This document shows positions 33,933 through 45,619 of a DNA stretch of 64,000 nucleotides, piece after piece (the first letter of the stretch is position 1; every line of letters starts with the position of its first letter). Where the stretch lies: assembly GCA_024291935.2 (NCBI GenBank), contig CM044316.1, positions 3,960,501-4,024,500 on the forward strand, written 5' to 3'. The stretch comes from Okapia johnstoni. Lineage: Eukaryota > Chordata > Mammalia > Artiodactyla > Giraffidae. The notes below the pieces were generated by a model. That model saw nothing but the letters and a program-made list of their open reading frames with translations. It did not search any database and was not told the origin of the DNA. Made by a program: the position numbers and the translations under genes.

Positions 33933-34392
33933 GGACTGCCCTGGTGGTCCAGTGGTTGAGAGGCTGCCCACCATTGCAGGGGTTGTTTTTGTTGTTCAAT
34001 CGCTTAAGTGCCCAACTTTTTGCGATCTCATGGACTGCAGCACACCAGGCTTCCCTGTCTTTCACTATTTCCCCGGAGTTTGCTCAAATTCATGTCCATT
34101 GAGTTGGTGATGTCATCCAACCATCTCATCCTTTGTCGCCCCCTTCTCCTCCTGGGACACGGGTTCTATCCCTGATCCGGGAAGATCCCACATGCTGCGG
34201 GGCAGCTAAGCCTGTGAGCCACAGCTACTGAGCCTGCACATGGCAACTACTGAAGCCCACATGACCTAGAGCCCGTGTTCCACAAGAAAAGCCATTGCAA
34301 GGAGAAGCCCGAGCACAGTAGTCCCTGCTTGCAGCAACTAGAGAAAGACCATGTGTAGCAGCAAAGACTCAGTGTAGCCAAAAATAAAGAAG
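33933..34392 (+). mobile_element. CHR-type SINE interrupted by BovB
   Basis: The CHR head 'ggactgccctggtggtccag' runs to 'accattgcagggg', breaks, and resumes at about 34156 with 'gacacgggttctatccc' to the tail 'ccaaaaataaagaag'. Confidence 0.8.
33988..34155 (-). mobile_element. BovB LINE 3' end nested in the CHR SINE
   Basis: Inverse BovB tail ('gttgttcaatcgcttaagtg' to 'cgcccccttctcctcctgg'). It splits the CHR SINE, so it is the younger insertion. Confidence 0.85.
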
Positions 34393-34915
34393 TTAATAAA
34401 AATAAAGAAACTAGCTTACAAGAGAACTTTATTAAAACCCAAACCAATGGGTCAATGATGAAATCAAAGAGGAGATCTTACAATATCTTGAGACAAATGA
34501 TTATGAAAACACAGTCATACAAAATCCATGGGATGCAGCCAAAGCAGTTCTTAGAGGGACGTTCATGGCAGTATAGAAGGTAAAAGGGGATGAAGTCCCA
34601 ACACACCTTACATCATGGATGAACCTCAAAGCCATTACAATGAGTAAAAAAGCCAGACACAAAAGGCTGCGTGTCGTATGACTCCATTTATGAGAAATAT
34701 CCAAACACATAAATCCATAGAGACAGAGGGCAAATTAGTGGTTGCCAGGGGTTGGGGGAGGGGGTGGGGAGTGACTCTTAATGGGTACCAGGTTTCTTTC
34801 TGGCATGATGAAAAAGTTCTGGAATGAGGCAAAGGTGGTTGTTGCACAACATTGTGAATGTGCTAAATGCCACTGAATCATTCACTTTAAACTGGTGATT
34901 TCTACATTTTGGGAA
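34393..34915 (+). mobile_element. L1 LINE fragments
   Basis: Includes an ORF2-like stretch (34420-34570) and the recurrent 3' UTR segment ('ggttgccaggggttggggg', 'gttctggaatgaggc'). Confidence 0.55.
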
Positions 34916-35034
34916 TTTGGCCTCTATGAGACAAAAGAAAGGTGGCTTAGGAACTGCTCTGCCTGTGTTGGGTGCTATGCCTTCTCTTACTTCCTGTACC
35001 ATCTCAAGACAGCTGTCTCCTTCTCCGACCTCCT

Positions 35035-35157
35035 TTTTTAAGTTTTGGCCGTGCCACGCGGCATGCGGGATTCTAGTTCTCTGACCAGGGATTGAACCTG
35101 CACCCGTTGCACTGGAAGCTCAGAGTCTTAATCACTGGATCACCAGGGAAGTCCCCT
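35035..35157 (-). mobile_element. CHR-type SINE, short form
   Basis: Inverse short CHR ending in 'gatcaccagggaagtccc'. Confidence 0.8.
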
Positions 35158-35159
35158 GG

Positions 35160-36010
35160 GCTCCTTTATAGCCCTGTGACCTGGGGGTAGTGTAGCACCC
35201 CTTCCCACCTGATTCTGATCGCTACTCAAGGACAGGACAATCCCCACTTATTCCTGCTATGTCCCCAGCACCCAGCAGACACCAGCACACAGTAGGAACA
35301 CAGCAGGTGTTCGTCAAATAAATAAATGCTGGGAAAAGCATGAGCTCCCAGCTTTACCCTGAGCCTTTGCTTTGCTGGGGAATTTCTGCTCAATCTGGGG
35401 GATGGGGTGAAGGGGGGATTTGCTTGGCTAGGGAAACCCTGACAGAACCTGGGCCTCTATGGAGGGCCCAGGAGGCAAGCAGGGTCCGAGCCGCTCTGCC
35501 GAAGGAGCAGCGTCATGACAAGGCCTTTCCACTCTGCGGTCAGCCTCCCAACCCCTAGAACCATAAAACAGCCCTGCTCGGACTGGAAACATTTTCTTTT
35601 TAATATATTCCTGGAGGCGTTGGCAGGGCCTGCAAGGAAAATTCCAGGGGAATAAGGAGAGAGGTCTTTGGCATCCACTGAGGGCCTGGAAGGGGTAGCC
35701 AGGCTTAGGGCCTTGGGGGGCCCAGCTGTCCTCAGGGGAGGCCGAGGGGCCCCAGCAGCGCCATGATGCCATCAAGGTGTTATCTGAGTCTGGGAGGCTC
35801 CTGCAGACCAACAGACCTCCCCAAGTCCTGTGGTGGTGCAGATGGCAAGTGGCCTGGCCCGTCAGAGACAGTTCTCCACAGGAATTCATATAAAGCTGCT
35901 CTGAGATGTTCCCAGCAAATATGAGCAACCCGCAGGGTGCTGACGTCTAAGGAAGCGGCCTCCCAGTGCCCAGCACAGAGCAATGGGGTCCACACACCTC
36001 CCGTGTCTCC
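35160..36010. other. Unique intergenic sequence
   Basis: GC-richer than the sequence to the left. An L2-like tail lies at about 35240-35330 ('acaccagcacacagtagga'). No exon structure is convincing on either strand. Confidence 0.45.
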
Positions 36011-36011
36011 C

Positions 36012-36235
36012 TATTGCCCCAGGATGAAGTCTAGACTTTATTGTCTAGCCTGTCTCCCCAGCCCCCTGCACTCCAACACACCCAGGTCTGGGAACACTGC
36101 CTTGTTCTCATCACCCTCAAGCTTTTGCCCACGCTGGTCCCCCCAACCCAAGCACCCGTTGTGACCTCTGACTGGTTTATTCTCATATCTCCTTTAGCTG
36201 GAACTTAGATGTCCTCTTCTCCTGGCCCTCCATGG
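36012..36235. repeat. L2 LINE relic
   Basis: 'aagtctagactttattgtc' and 'tgcccacgctggtcccccc' in L2 order. Confidence 0.55.
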
Positions 36236-36554
36236 CTGCACCCCAATCACATCTCCAACCATTCAGCCATGTGTTGAGAGTGAAGTTCTTGGTTCTAAAT
36301 CCTGGGGCATTGCTGGGAAGGTTAGGGGGTCTCAGAGGGGTAGATGTTTCTCAAACTTTGACAGTGGGGCTGGTATATCCCTTTGTCCTCATGAAGACAG
36401 CACTTCATTTACTATGTGCTGGAGTAATGGCACAGGCTGGGGGTAAAAATACTGCTTGTATTTGTATGAACATACACACAAAGAAGATAATTTCAAAGAG
36501 TGAAGAATGTTTGAAAGAAAGTCGAGTGAAGGTAATTTTGCTCAGGAGTTGAGG

Positions 36555-36890
36555 AGGCCTCCTAAGGATGGTGATATTTAAGCTGAGATCTGAAAGGCAG
36601 GAAAGTACCTTCTAAATATGAATAATGAGAAGTTCAGACAGAAAGGATGGCTCGTGCAAAGGTCCTGGAGTGGGAAAGGGCGTGGCTGTTGGCAGAACAG
36701 TGAGGATGCCAGTGTGGCTGGAACAGGGTGAGGGAAGGAAGAGATAGGTGGGAGGGATGGGATGAAGTCAGATCAGGTGGGGCCTTGCAGACCACAGAGA
36801 GGAGGTGGAATTTATTCTGAGAGTAATAGGGAGCCATGGAGGGTGTGTGAACCAAAGAGGAAGAGGATCTGATTTATGAATTTCAGACAT
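36555..36890 (+). repeat. Ancient interspersed repeat, family not assigned
   Basis: Characteristic words 'aaggtcctggagtggga', 'ccagtgtggctggaaca' and 'ccttgcagaccacagagag'. A related stretch lies at 42840-43020. Confidence 0.4.
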
Positions 36891-38245
36891 CCCCTGCGGC
36901 TATGCTAGGGAGGTGGGGACAGTGTCCAGGTAGGAGTCAGCAGGGCGGAAAACAGGGCTGGGCTGCAGGGAGGAGCAAATTGCTTGGATTTGTATGTTTT
37001 GGAGGCCGAGGGGACAAGGGCTGCTGACAAACTGAACGTGGTGGGGGGTGGAGGGAGGAGTCTCAGACGCTACCCAGGTCTTAGGCCCAGCGTGGGGTGG
37101 ATGGTGAGGCCATTGCCTGAGACAGACAGCCTGGGAAAGGTGACATCAGGGGACCAACAGCCTTGCCTTGGTCATGCGATCAAGGTGTCTGGTTGGCACC
37201 ACATGCCTGGGTCAGGCTGGTCGGGCTCCAGGTAGAACCATGGACCTTGTGGGCCAAGAGTGGCCTTTGACATCAGGCCTGGAGCGGCTCCACCTGGGAG
37301 AGGCAGGCAGGGGCGCGGGCCCGGCCCTAAACCCCCAGGCTTTGTGCAGGCAGGCAGGGCTCAAGATTTCTCCATCCGGAGCCTTTTGTTCCAGCTGGAA
37401 ACCGGGACTGAGTCGAGAAATCCAGACATGGAGTTGGAGGCAGCCCCGAGACCATGCGGTCTGGGGAGGCCCAGCATCCAGGCATCCAGCGGGTCAGGCC
37501 TCCGTGTGGCATCACTGGCCATGGCCCGGCCGGCTGTGGGGGGCAAGACCGTTTCAGCTTTGTGTCTCTGGCTGCAACTCCAAAGGTTAGAAAAATAATC
37601 ACTAGCACTGAGGCCTCACCCCTCCTGGTGTCAACCTAAGCGCCTGGTGGAAAAACAGGCCACGGGCCCCCTGCCAACCCACAGAGCTGAGACCCACCCA
37701 AGGGCCTGTTTAGGAGTGGTGACAGGGGTCAGGAGGGCAAAAAGCTAGGTCCCGACATTTCTCTGGCCATGAAAGGTGACTCAGTTTCCCATCTGAAAAG
37801 GAGGCATTGCTCTGCACTTGCAAGGTCTCCTGAAGCACCAACTGTGTGTTCTGCCCAGGACCGCGCACTGCGGACCAACCCCTCAGGCAAGCCAAGGCCA
37901 AGCCTGTCCAAAGGCCCTCCCAGGCCCACGGGATGGGGCTTGAGATTCACTAGACAAGGGCCGTCACATGCCTGGGCTCAGTTTTCTGTCTCTACAATGA
38001 GGAGAACAACAGCCCCCACCTCAGGGAGTCAGCATGATCCTCATGACAACTTCCTCAGGCCAGAACATTCACGACCCAGCTTGGCATCCCGCGGACAAGA
38101 CCCCAGCGGTCCTAAGTCTTCCAGGACAGGGGCACAAGTCAGCCGCTTAAAATCAGGTGGGGTGAGAGCCAGGTTGAATTGCTTTCCAGTCTTCTGATCC
38201 CAGTTGCTAGGAGGAAGTGGTTCAAGTGTGGCTTAAGAAGTGGGG
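36890..38245. other. Unique GC-rich intergenic sequence
   Basis: No recognised repeat or gene. Overlapping open frames on both strands at 37170-37600 reflect high GC and show no known domain. Confidence 0.45.
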
Positions 38246-38249
38246 ACAG

Positions 38250-38512
38250 GGGCTTCCCTGGTGGCTCAGTGGTAAAGAATCCACCCACCAATGCAGGAGA
38301 CACGGGTTCAATCTCTGGTCCTGAAAGTTCCCGTATGTCACAGAGCAACTAAGCCCATCCACCAGAGCCCGGGAGCCTCAGCAAGAGAAGCCGCTGCACC
38401 GAGGAGCCCGTGCACCGCAGCTAGAGGGCAGCCCCCACTCTACCCCAACAAGGAAAGCAGGCCATCATGGCAACAAAAACCCAGCACTGACAAAAGTAAA
38501 TTAAATAAATAA
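38250..38512 (+). mobile_element. CHR-type SINE
   Basis: 'ggcttccctggtggctcag' head, CHR body, 'aaattaaataaataaaatt' tail. Confidence 0.85.
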
Positions 38513-38539
38513 AATTATTTTTTTTTTTTAAAAGAAGTG

Positions 38540-38710
38540 GAGGCAAGTGGCAGGGGCAGGGGAGGGATGGGGAGTGACTTAATGGGGACAGAGTTTCGGG
38601 TTTTCAAGCTGCAAGTATTCTGGAGATGGATGGCAGGGATGGTTGCCCAACACATTTCATGCCAATGAACTATACACTGATCATAATGGAAAGTTTTATG
38701 CTATGTGTTT
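38540..38710 (+). mobile_element. L1 LINE 3' UTR fragment, left part
   Basis: 'gtattctggagatggatgg' and 'aatgaactatacactgatc' match the L1 3' UTR. It continues at 39070. Confidence 0.5.
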
Positions 38711-38711
38711 T

Positions 38712-39068
38712 TTTTTAATTATTATTTTTGGCTGTGCTAGGTCTTCGTTGTCATGCGTGGCCTTTCTCTAGTTGTGGCGAGCTGGGATTACTCTCCATTT
38801 GTGGTGTGTGGGCTTCTCACTGCAGTGGCTGCTCTTGTTGGGCTCTGGGGCACAGACTTCAGTAGCTGCAGCACGTGGGCTCAGTAGTTGCAGCACGTGG
38901 GCCCTAGAGTGTGTGGGCTTCAGTCGTTGTGGCAAGAAGGCTCAGCAGTTGCAGCCTGGGGGGTTAGTTGCCCCATGGCATGTGAAATCTTTCCAGACCA
39001 GGGATCAAACCCGTCTCTCCTGCATTGGCAGGCAGATTCCTAACCACTGGACCATGAGGGAAGTCCAT
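38712..39068 (-). mobile_element. CHR-type SINE
   Basis: Inverse CHR from the 'aattattatttttggctgtg' region to 'ggaccatgagggaagtcc'. Confidence 0.8.
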
Positions 39069-39069
39069 G

Positions 39070-39240
39070 TTATATGTTTTTACTACAATAAAACATAATT
39101 AAAAAAAAAGAGGGGTGGGATGGGGGGTGGTGGGAGGGAGGCTCAAGACAAAGGGGCTATATACAGTTATGACTGATTCCAGTTGCTGTAAGGCAGAAAC
39201 CAACACAATATTGTAAAGCAATTATCCTCTGGTTGAAAAA
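39070..39240 (+). mobile_element. L1 LINE 3' terminus
   Basis: Ends with 'accaacacaatattgtaaag' and 'caattatcctctggttg', the ruminant L1 3' end. Confidence 0.55.
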
Positions 39241-39249
39241 AAAACAGGT

Positions 39250-39345
39250 GAAGACTAAATCAGATCTGCTTTTCCTTTACTGTGTGGCCCTGAGCAAATG
39301 TCTTGCCCTCTCTGGGCTTCTGTTTGCTCCCTGCCTCCTTCCTTT
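39250..39345 (+). repeat. MIR SINE relic
   Basis: 'tttactgtgtggccctgag' and 'tgccctctctgggcttctg' in MIR order. Confidence 0.55.
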
Positions 39346-39429
39346 TTCCGCTCTGGATCATGGTCGCAGCCCCGATCTTCATGATTCCTTGTGAGTCTGT
39401 ATTTCCCCCATTTCAACACCTCAGGGCTA

Positions 39430-40135
39430 TAAGTGGGGCTGGGAGAGTGAGGGAGACAAACCTCAGGTGAGCAGCCTTGGCATGAGTGGTGGGATAAGAA
39501 GTCAGTGAGTGTGGGTTCCTCTGCCACCCGCCAGCCTTTTGGAAATAATGGACGGGTGGCGGCAGCCGTTCCAGGCAAAGCCTGTTTCCTTGTGATGTTC
39601 AGGGTTGTCTGGTACCCAGGGGAGGTCAAGAGGCCAGCAGAGGAAGTAAGGGCCTGGAGCTGCCCCCAGTGGCAGGGTTCCAGGGAAGCCTGGGTCAGAG
39701 CTGGGACTTCCATCCTTCCCAAAATCAGAAGGTAACAAGAGGCGCTTTGAACACAGTGTTTGGAAATGGAGGCAGAGGATGGAGGCTTGGCACAGTACCA
39801 GGGTCACCTCCCTTACAGATGGCATCTGACAGCCTGTGATCCCAGAATGGCCACTAAGGCAGGGGGCAGGTAGGGGGTCCAGTCTCCACTGTTCGCCTCT
39901 GGTGGCATCCAGGAGGGGCTGACTCCTTTCTCCCACCTCGAGAGGATGATTTCAGTCTCTGGCCTGTCCAATCAAAGCCTTGCATCTACAGACAGGAACC
40001 TGAACTGAGCCAACAAGCTTCAGTCCTAAGATCTCTGCTGGGCCTCACAGGAGAAAGGTGCTCTGTTTCTCCTGGATCGTGGGGATGGAGAAATTTAAGC
40101 CTGACCCATCTTTGCCACTCCAAGAAGCAGGAAGA
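39430..40135. other. Unique intergenic sequence
   Basis: No recognised gene or repeat. Open frames on both strands overlap and have no recognisable product. Confidence 0.45.
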
Positions 40136-40139
40136 AGGC

Positions 40140-40915
40140 TGATGAGGGAGACGCAAATCAGAACCACAAGGAGACATCACCTCACACCCACTAGGATGAC
40201 CGTAATCAAAAAAATCTAAAAACCAGGTGTTGGCAAGAGTGCGGAGAAACTGAACCCCTTGTGCATTGCTGGTGGGAGTGTCAAATGTTGCAGCCGCTGT
40301 GGAAAACAATGTGGTGGTTCCCCAGAAAGTGAAATATAGTTCATCATACAATCATAAGATACAGCAGTTTCACTCGCAGGTATACACCCAAGAGAATTGA
40401 AAACAGGTGTTCAAACAAAAACTTGCACACACATGTTCACAGGGTTCTTTATTCACAATAGCTAAAAGGTGGAAATCACCCAAATGTCCATCAACTGGTG
40501 AATGGATAAACACAATGTGGTCCGTGCATACAATGGAATGCTATTCTGGCATAATAAGGAATGAAACTCTGATACACGCTCCAACGGGGATGAACCCTGA
40601 AGACAGGCTGAGTGAGAGAAGCCAGACACAAAAGGATACATGTTGTATGATTCAATTTATATGAAATGTCTAGAACAGGCAAGTCCACAGAGAAAGCAAG
40701 CAGAGTAGTGGCTGCCAGGGGCTGGGGGCAGGGGGAATGGGAGTGACTGATATTGGGGATGGGTTTTCCTTTGGGGAGAAGATGAAAGTGTTCTGGAACT
40801 AGATAGAGCTGATGATTGCCTAATATCACAAGAGTACTAAAATCTACTGAATTGTACGCTTTAAAATTTGGTGAAGTGATAACTTTCATGTCATGTGTAT
40901 TTTATCACAATTCTT
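40140..40915 (+). mobile_element. L1 LINE 3' end
   Basis: One of the longer L1 3' copies: 'aaccacaaggagacatcacc', 'ggtgttggcaagagtgcgg', then the 3' UTR to 'gtcatgtgtattttatcac'. Confidence 0.7.
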
Positions 40916-40919
40916 TGAG

Positions 40920-42005
40920 GAAGAAGACAGCTGACAGATACAGATCTTGAAGGCATCATTTGGGGTTCTGGATCCAGCCATACCTGAAGGTAACCCTGAT
41001 GCTAAGGTAAGGCAGCAAGGAATGAGCTTTCTCCCCCTGTAACTTAGTGTTTCAGAAAATCAGCTGCTTTTGTTCATACCCATGTCCCCATCATGATGAG
41101 AACTGCCCTCCCTGCAGGTGCCAGGGGCCTCAGGAGGGCTGGAATCCCCTCCCTCGCCCTCTGCTTCCCCAACTGTAAGATGGAAGGAAGGGAAAGTTCT
41201 TTCATGACAGCAATACCAGGTCCCGGTGTGCACTCACTACGATCACGTTTCGTCCCTGTGGCAGCCCCATGAACAAAAGGATCTGAGTTCGGCGAAGGGA
41301 AGGAATAGCCGAAGCCTAGGCTCCCACCTTCCATGCTCTATCACATTTAGAAACAGGAGAATGGGGCTGGGGAAGCCCGAGAGGAAGCCTGTTTTGGTGG
41401 TGGCAAGCTCACTCTTGGCATCCAGCAGGCTTGGGTCTGGGTCTCAGCTCTCACCCTCGTGGTCCGGGCCAGCAGTCTTCACCTCTGGGCCTCAGTTTCC
41501 CCTCTCCAAAACAGATTGGTTCTTCTGGGCATCAGGTGTCAGGTCTGCTGGGTGAACAGTCCCTGGAGAGTTCATTAATACACGATGTGTCTGGTGCAAT
41601 CCGAGCTGGGCTGTGACTCCTGGCGTGGGCAGAGGCAGTGCTGGGGGGCTGCTTACGGTTACCGCCATCCGGAGGCGACGCAGCCAGGATACAGCCTCCC
41701 CTCCGAGTCATGTTGCTGTTGGCTTTTAAGAGGATGTGGATGTAGAAGGAACTCGTTGATTCTTTTTCCACTTGCTGCTGAGCACTCGGTGTCCCGGCGC
41801 GCCTGGCCGGAGGCTGGCACTGTTTCTCGGCACCTGGACAGCCTCACTTGGCCCTGGCAACAGGGGACTCGCTGAGTGTTTGGCGGCTGGCTGGCTCCAG
41901 GCCTTGATGATGGCGTGGTCCTTCTCTCCTGTGGCTGCCCCAGGGAGGGAGAGAGTGCCTCTGAGAGCTTCCCTGGCCGGCCAACAGGTGAAGGTGGAGC
42001 CGAGA
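40920..42005. other. Unique GC-rich intergenic sequence
   Basis: Holds a weak MIR relic near 41410-41520. No gene recognised. Long frames around 41660-42270 on the - strand carry no known domain. Confidence 0.45.
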
Positions 42006-42009
42006 CGGT

Positions 42010-42335
42010 GTTTCTGATGGGCTCAGTTCTGAGACTCCATCTTATGGCACCTCCTATGTGGGATTTCTGGGTGCTGTGTCTCAGGCCCCCTAGGATTCTG
42101 TGGCTTCCACCATCCCACGGTTCTGTGCTCCTGTTGACTAGTGGCCACATCACCTGAGTCTGTGGGCTTTTAGCGCTGTGGTCCTGTGGCCCTAGGATCC
42201 CACAGTGCCATGGCTTGAGCATGCTGTGGTTCCGTGGTTCCATTAACTCACAGTGCTGTGACTCTATCATTCCTTAGTTCTGTGACTCCCTGTTCTGTGC
42301 TTCCTGTTCTGTGGTCCTGTGATGTCTGGATTCAT
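42010..42335 (+). repeat. Degenerate short-period repeat (CTGTGG/TTCTGTG words)
   Basis: The words 'ctgtg', 'ttctgtg' and 'gtggttcc' recur irregularly every 10-30 bases. It looks like an eroded minisatellite rather than coding sequence. Confidence 0.5.
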
Positions 42336-42542
42336 GGGAACTTCCTGACTTTAGAAAAGAGTAAGTCATTCAACTCAGCAGGAAACAGTCAGGAAAACTC
42401 ATGGAGTGGGTGTTCCAGGGTCTCCCAGCACCCTGTGGGGCAGCAGCAACGGCGGCACCAGCTTTTTCCAGAGGGATCCATGCACTTATCAAAGGTTACC
42501 CCAAGAGTTGCTGTGTGGTTTGGCCATTCCTGGGAGGGTTTG

Positions 42543-42765
42543 CGGCTTCCCAGGTGGCTCAGTGGGTAAAGAATCCGCCTGTGACCAGGAGATGCAAGAG
42601 ACATGGGTTTGATCCCTGGGTCAGGAAGACCCCCTGGAGGAGGACATGGGAACCCACTCCAGTATTCTTGCCTGGAGAATCCCATGGATAGAGGAGCCTG
42701 GCGGGCTACAGTCCATGGAGTCACAAAGAGTCGGATACAACTGAGCATGCACGCACATAGGCACA
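42543..42765 (+). mobile_element. Bov-tA SINE
   Basis: 'cggcttcccaggtggctcag' head to 'tacaactgagcatgcacgc'. Confidence 0.85.
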
Positions 42766-42839
42766 GGAAGTTTTGATTGAACACTCAGTCCCCCTCTGTG
42801 GGGTGGGAATAGGGACGCACAGGCCAGCCAGCCTGGTCT

Positions 42840-43040
42840 GGCCTGAGGGAGTACCCTTTAAGTTAGGGTAAGGAAGGGTGAGTCAGATGAAGAGCAGAAG
42901 GAAGAGTGCTCCAGGTGGAGGGCATGGTCTGTGCAGGAGACCTGAGGAACAGAGAGACCTGAGAGCAGGAACTACAGAGGGAGAGAGTCAGTGTGGCTAG
43001 AGGGAGCCGTGCCCATTTAAAAGGTGAGGGAGACAGGGAA
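42840..43040 (+). repeat. Ancient interspersed repeat, family not assigned
   Basis: Shares 'gtgctccaggtggagggc' and 'gtcagtgtggctagaggg' type words with 36555-36890. Confidence 0.35.
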
Positions 43041-43140
43041 TGGATAAAGGCACCTGCTATGTGTTTTACCTTCTCTCTTGGATTGACTTCTCACAGTGAC
43101 CTCTGAATGGGGTTGCCACGTAGCTCGAGAGGCTCCAAGG

Positions 43141-43350
43141 AGGGGTGTCTGTCCATTCACCCATCCATCCTCCTATCTGTCTATGAAACATCCATCCACC
43201 CAGCCACCTACCCATCTATCCCTCTGCCCACCCATCTGCCTATACATCCATCTATGTAGCCACCCCATCCATCCGTCCATCCATCATCTATCCGTCTATC
43301 CACCCAGTCATCCACCCGCTTATCCATCCACACGTCCATCCATTCATCTA
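43141..43350 (+). repeat. (ATCC)n-type microsatellite, imperfect
   Basis: Tetranucleotide array of 'atcc' units with interruptions ('atct', 'accc', 'gtcc'). Confidence 0.9.
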
Positions 43351-44390
43351 TCCTTTCCCTGCCTGGTAGCCTCCCTCCCACATGGGCCCGTGCACCTCTG
43401 GGCCTCTGCCTGCCAGGTGGCCAGTGGTAAACACACCCCACCCTCGGCCGCCTGCCGTCACTGGCTTGAACAAGGGCCTCCTGTTAATGACCTGAGGTGG
43501 TAGCTGGAAGCAGACGAGGAGGAATTGGGGGCAGGGCTCTGCTTCCTGTGCTCTCTGCTGCCCATCCAACCACAGGGGGCCCCTCTCCCTGCAGCAAGGC
43601 TGTGTGCCTTCCCTCTCTGAGCATCCAGTGCCCAAATCGGGGAAGCATGATGAGACTGCCATGCTGAGCCTCAGTTTGCCCATCTGTAGAGGGGGGGGAC
43701 GTTAGCCACCACCAGTAACAAGAAGTGCCAAGTGGGCATTCACCCTTGGCGATGGCCCATACTCTGTGGGGTGTGTTTCTCTCTGAATAAATCCACTTCT
43801 TACCTATCAAAAAAAAAAAAAGTGCCGAGTGTAGTTTTCATGAACTAAGGTATTTGGGTTTTATGATGAGCCTAAGAGGTTGGGGCTCTCATTGTCCTCA
43901 TTTCACTTGTATTTTTAGTGCTGCTGATAAACTGCAAACAACTTTAGGCATCTTCATGTTTCACTTCATTAGACAGAGAGAAACACAGACAGACCGAGGG
44001 AGAGAAGAAAACTTGTATAGTGAGCCCGTAGGCAGTCTCTCTTCATGCAACACAGACACTGGTTTGTTTTGCTGTTACCTACAAAACTCTCATTAAATGT
44101 GAGAGGAAAGGAGAAAAAAGTAGGGCGTTCATTTGTCCAGCCACAGTTATCCCTGGAAAATTCTGAAGATAATAGTGGTGTAAAACCATTCTCAGAAGTC
44201 AATACCCATTGAATGCCGCATCGTTAAATTCCAGTTGGTTCCTAGTGAAGTCCTTTCTCCCCTGAGGCAACTCTGCTGTCCATTCTCTAAACTGGAGAAG
44301 TAAAAATCTACATTATTTAATGTACATTAATCTACATTAAAAGTAAATCTACTTTTGAAGATACCCTCCCCTACCTCATAAAAAAAAAAG
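43350..44390. other. Unique intergenic sequence
   Basis: No gene recognised. Contains a partial MIR-like piece near 43660-43690 and an A run at 43809-43820. Confidence 0.45.
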
Positions 44391-44397
44391 AAAAGAG

Positions 44398-44450
44398 GCA
44401 CGGAGATGTTAAGCAACTTGTCTGAAGCTGCACAGCAGGGGTGGGATATG
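44398..44450 (-). repeat. MIR SINE relic
   Basis: 'agatgttaagcaacttgtc' and 'gaagctgcacagcagg' match the inverse MIR core. Confidence 0.55.
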
Positions 44451-45474
44451 AAACTCAGGGTTCTGGTGCCTGAGACCGAGACTTCCTGGCAGTCTCCTGC
44501 CGTCTCCCATGATGGTCAGTTCCTGCCCCCTGAGGCTGTGAGGAGAGGGGACAAAAAGGGAAAACCCACAGAAGTGATGTGGCACGGTTTCGAGCATTTG
44601 GCACTTGCTCAATAAAATTGTAGCCATTATATTTATTGTTATTTTGTTCTTTACCATCCCTTTCGGCGAGCCTGAGACAAATGAGGACCCAGTCAGGGCA
44701 AACGGAGGACGGGAACCGAGTCAGGGCTTGCCAGAGTTCACAGAGCAAGTCAGGGTGCGTCTGCCAGACACCAGTGTCCGGCTGGCACCCTTTCTGTCCC
44801 ACCGCCCTCTCCCCACTGCTTGGTCCTTCTGGAGAGAGGGGTCCAGCCAGGCCATCCAAAGCAGGCTGGGTCAGGCTCCTCAGCTGCAGATGCAGCAGTG
44901 GCTAAGTGGCCTCCCTCATTGCTCTAATGAATTCCCCAGACCCTGAGCCTGTGGCTGGGCCCGCCCAGGGCAGGGCGGCTGCCTTCCCGACATACTTTCC
45001 CTCTGGATTCACAGGAGAGGCGGCTGGGCAAGCTGGGGGCGCCCACATGTCTCCTGGCCCAGCAGAACTCTGCCAGGGAGGGCTCCGGGGCCTCATCACG
45101 CAGGCACCAGCCCCTCTGCCCGAGCCTGGCCAGGTTCCTGGAACCGCTGGGTCTAGCGTGGTGGGAAGGGGGGCTGGCTGGGGCGCCAGCCAAGGGCTCA
45201 GGCCATGAGGTCCTGGGCAGCAGTCTTCACAGCTAATGAGGGGCCTGGGTTAACGTTTCTCATCTGCAATCTGTGGCCAAGGGTGGAGAGGGGTGGTGTG
45301 AAGGCCTCAGGGGTCCTGCCTTCTCCAGGCCTAATCCTGGCTGTGTGACCTTGAGTTGTCTCATTTCCTCTCTGAGGAAAATGTGAGGAAGAACAATCTG
45401 AGGTATAGCGGACATTGTGTAGAAGTTCCACATTGTATAATGAGGCTAACACTGGAGGTAGACCCTGAGCTCAT

Positions 45475-45615
45475 TCAGTCCTCTCAACAGTGGCCACTCC
45501 CACTTTCTAGCTGAGGGAACTGAGGCACAGAGAGGTCAAGCAATGTGCCTTAGGTCACACAGCGAGGCTATGCCCAGCTGACATTTGAACCCAGGCCATG
45601 TGGCTCCTGAGTCTG
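45475..45615 (-). repeat. MIR SINE relic
   Basis: 'ggaactgaggcacagagagg', 'tcaagcaatgtgcctta' and 'ggtcacacagcgaggc' form a clear inverse MIR. Confidence 0.75.
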
Positions 45616-45619
45616 TCAT

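Noticed and set aside
43141..43350. Regular repeats as a CRISPR array
   Set aside because: Tetranucleotide microsatellite in a mammalian genome, without a repeat-spacer pattern.
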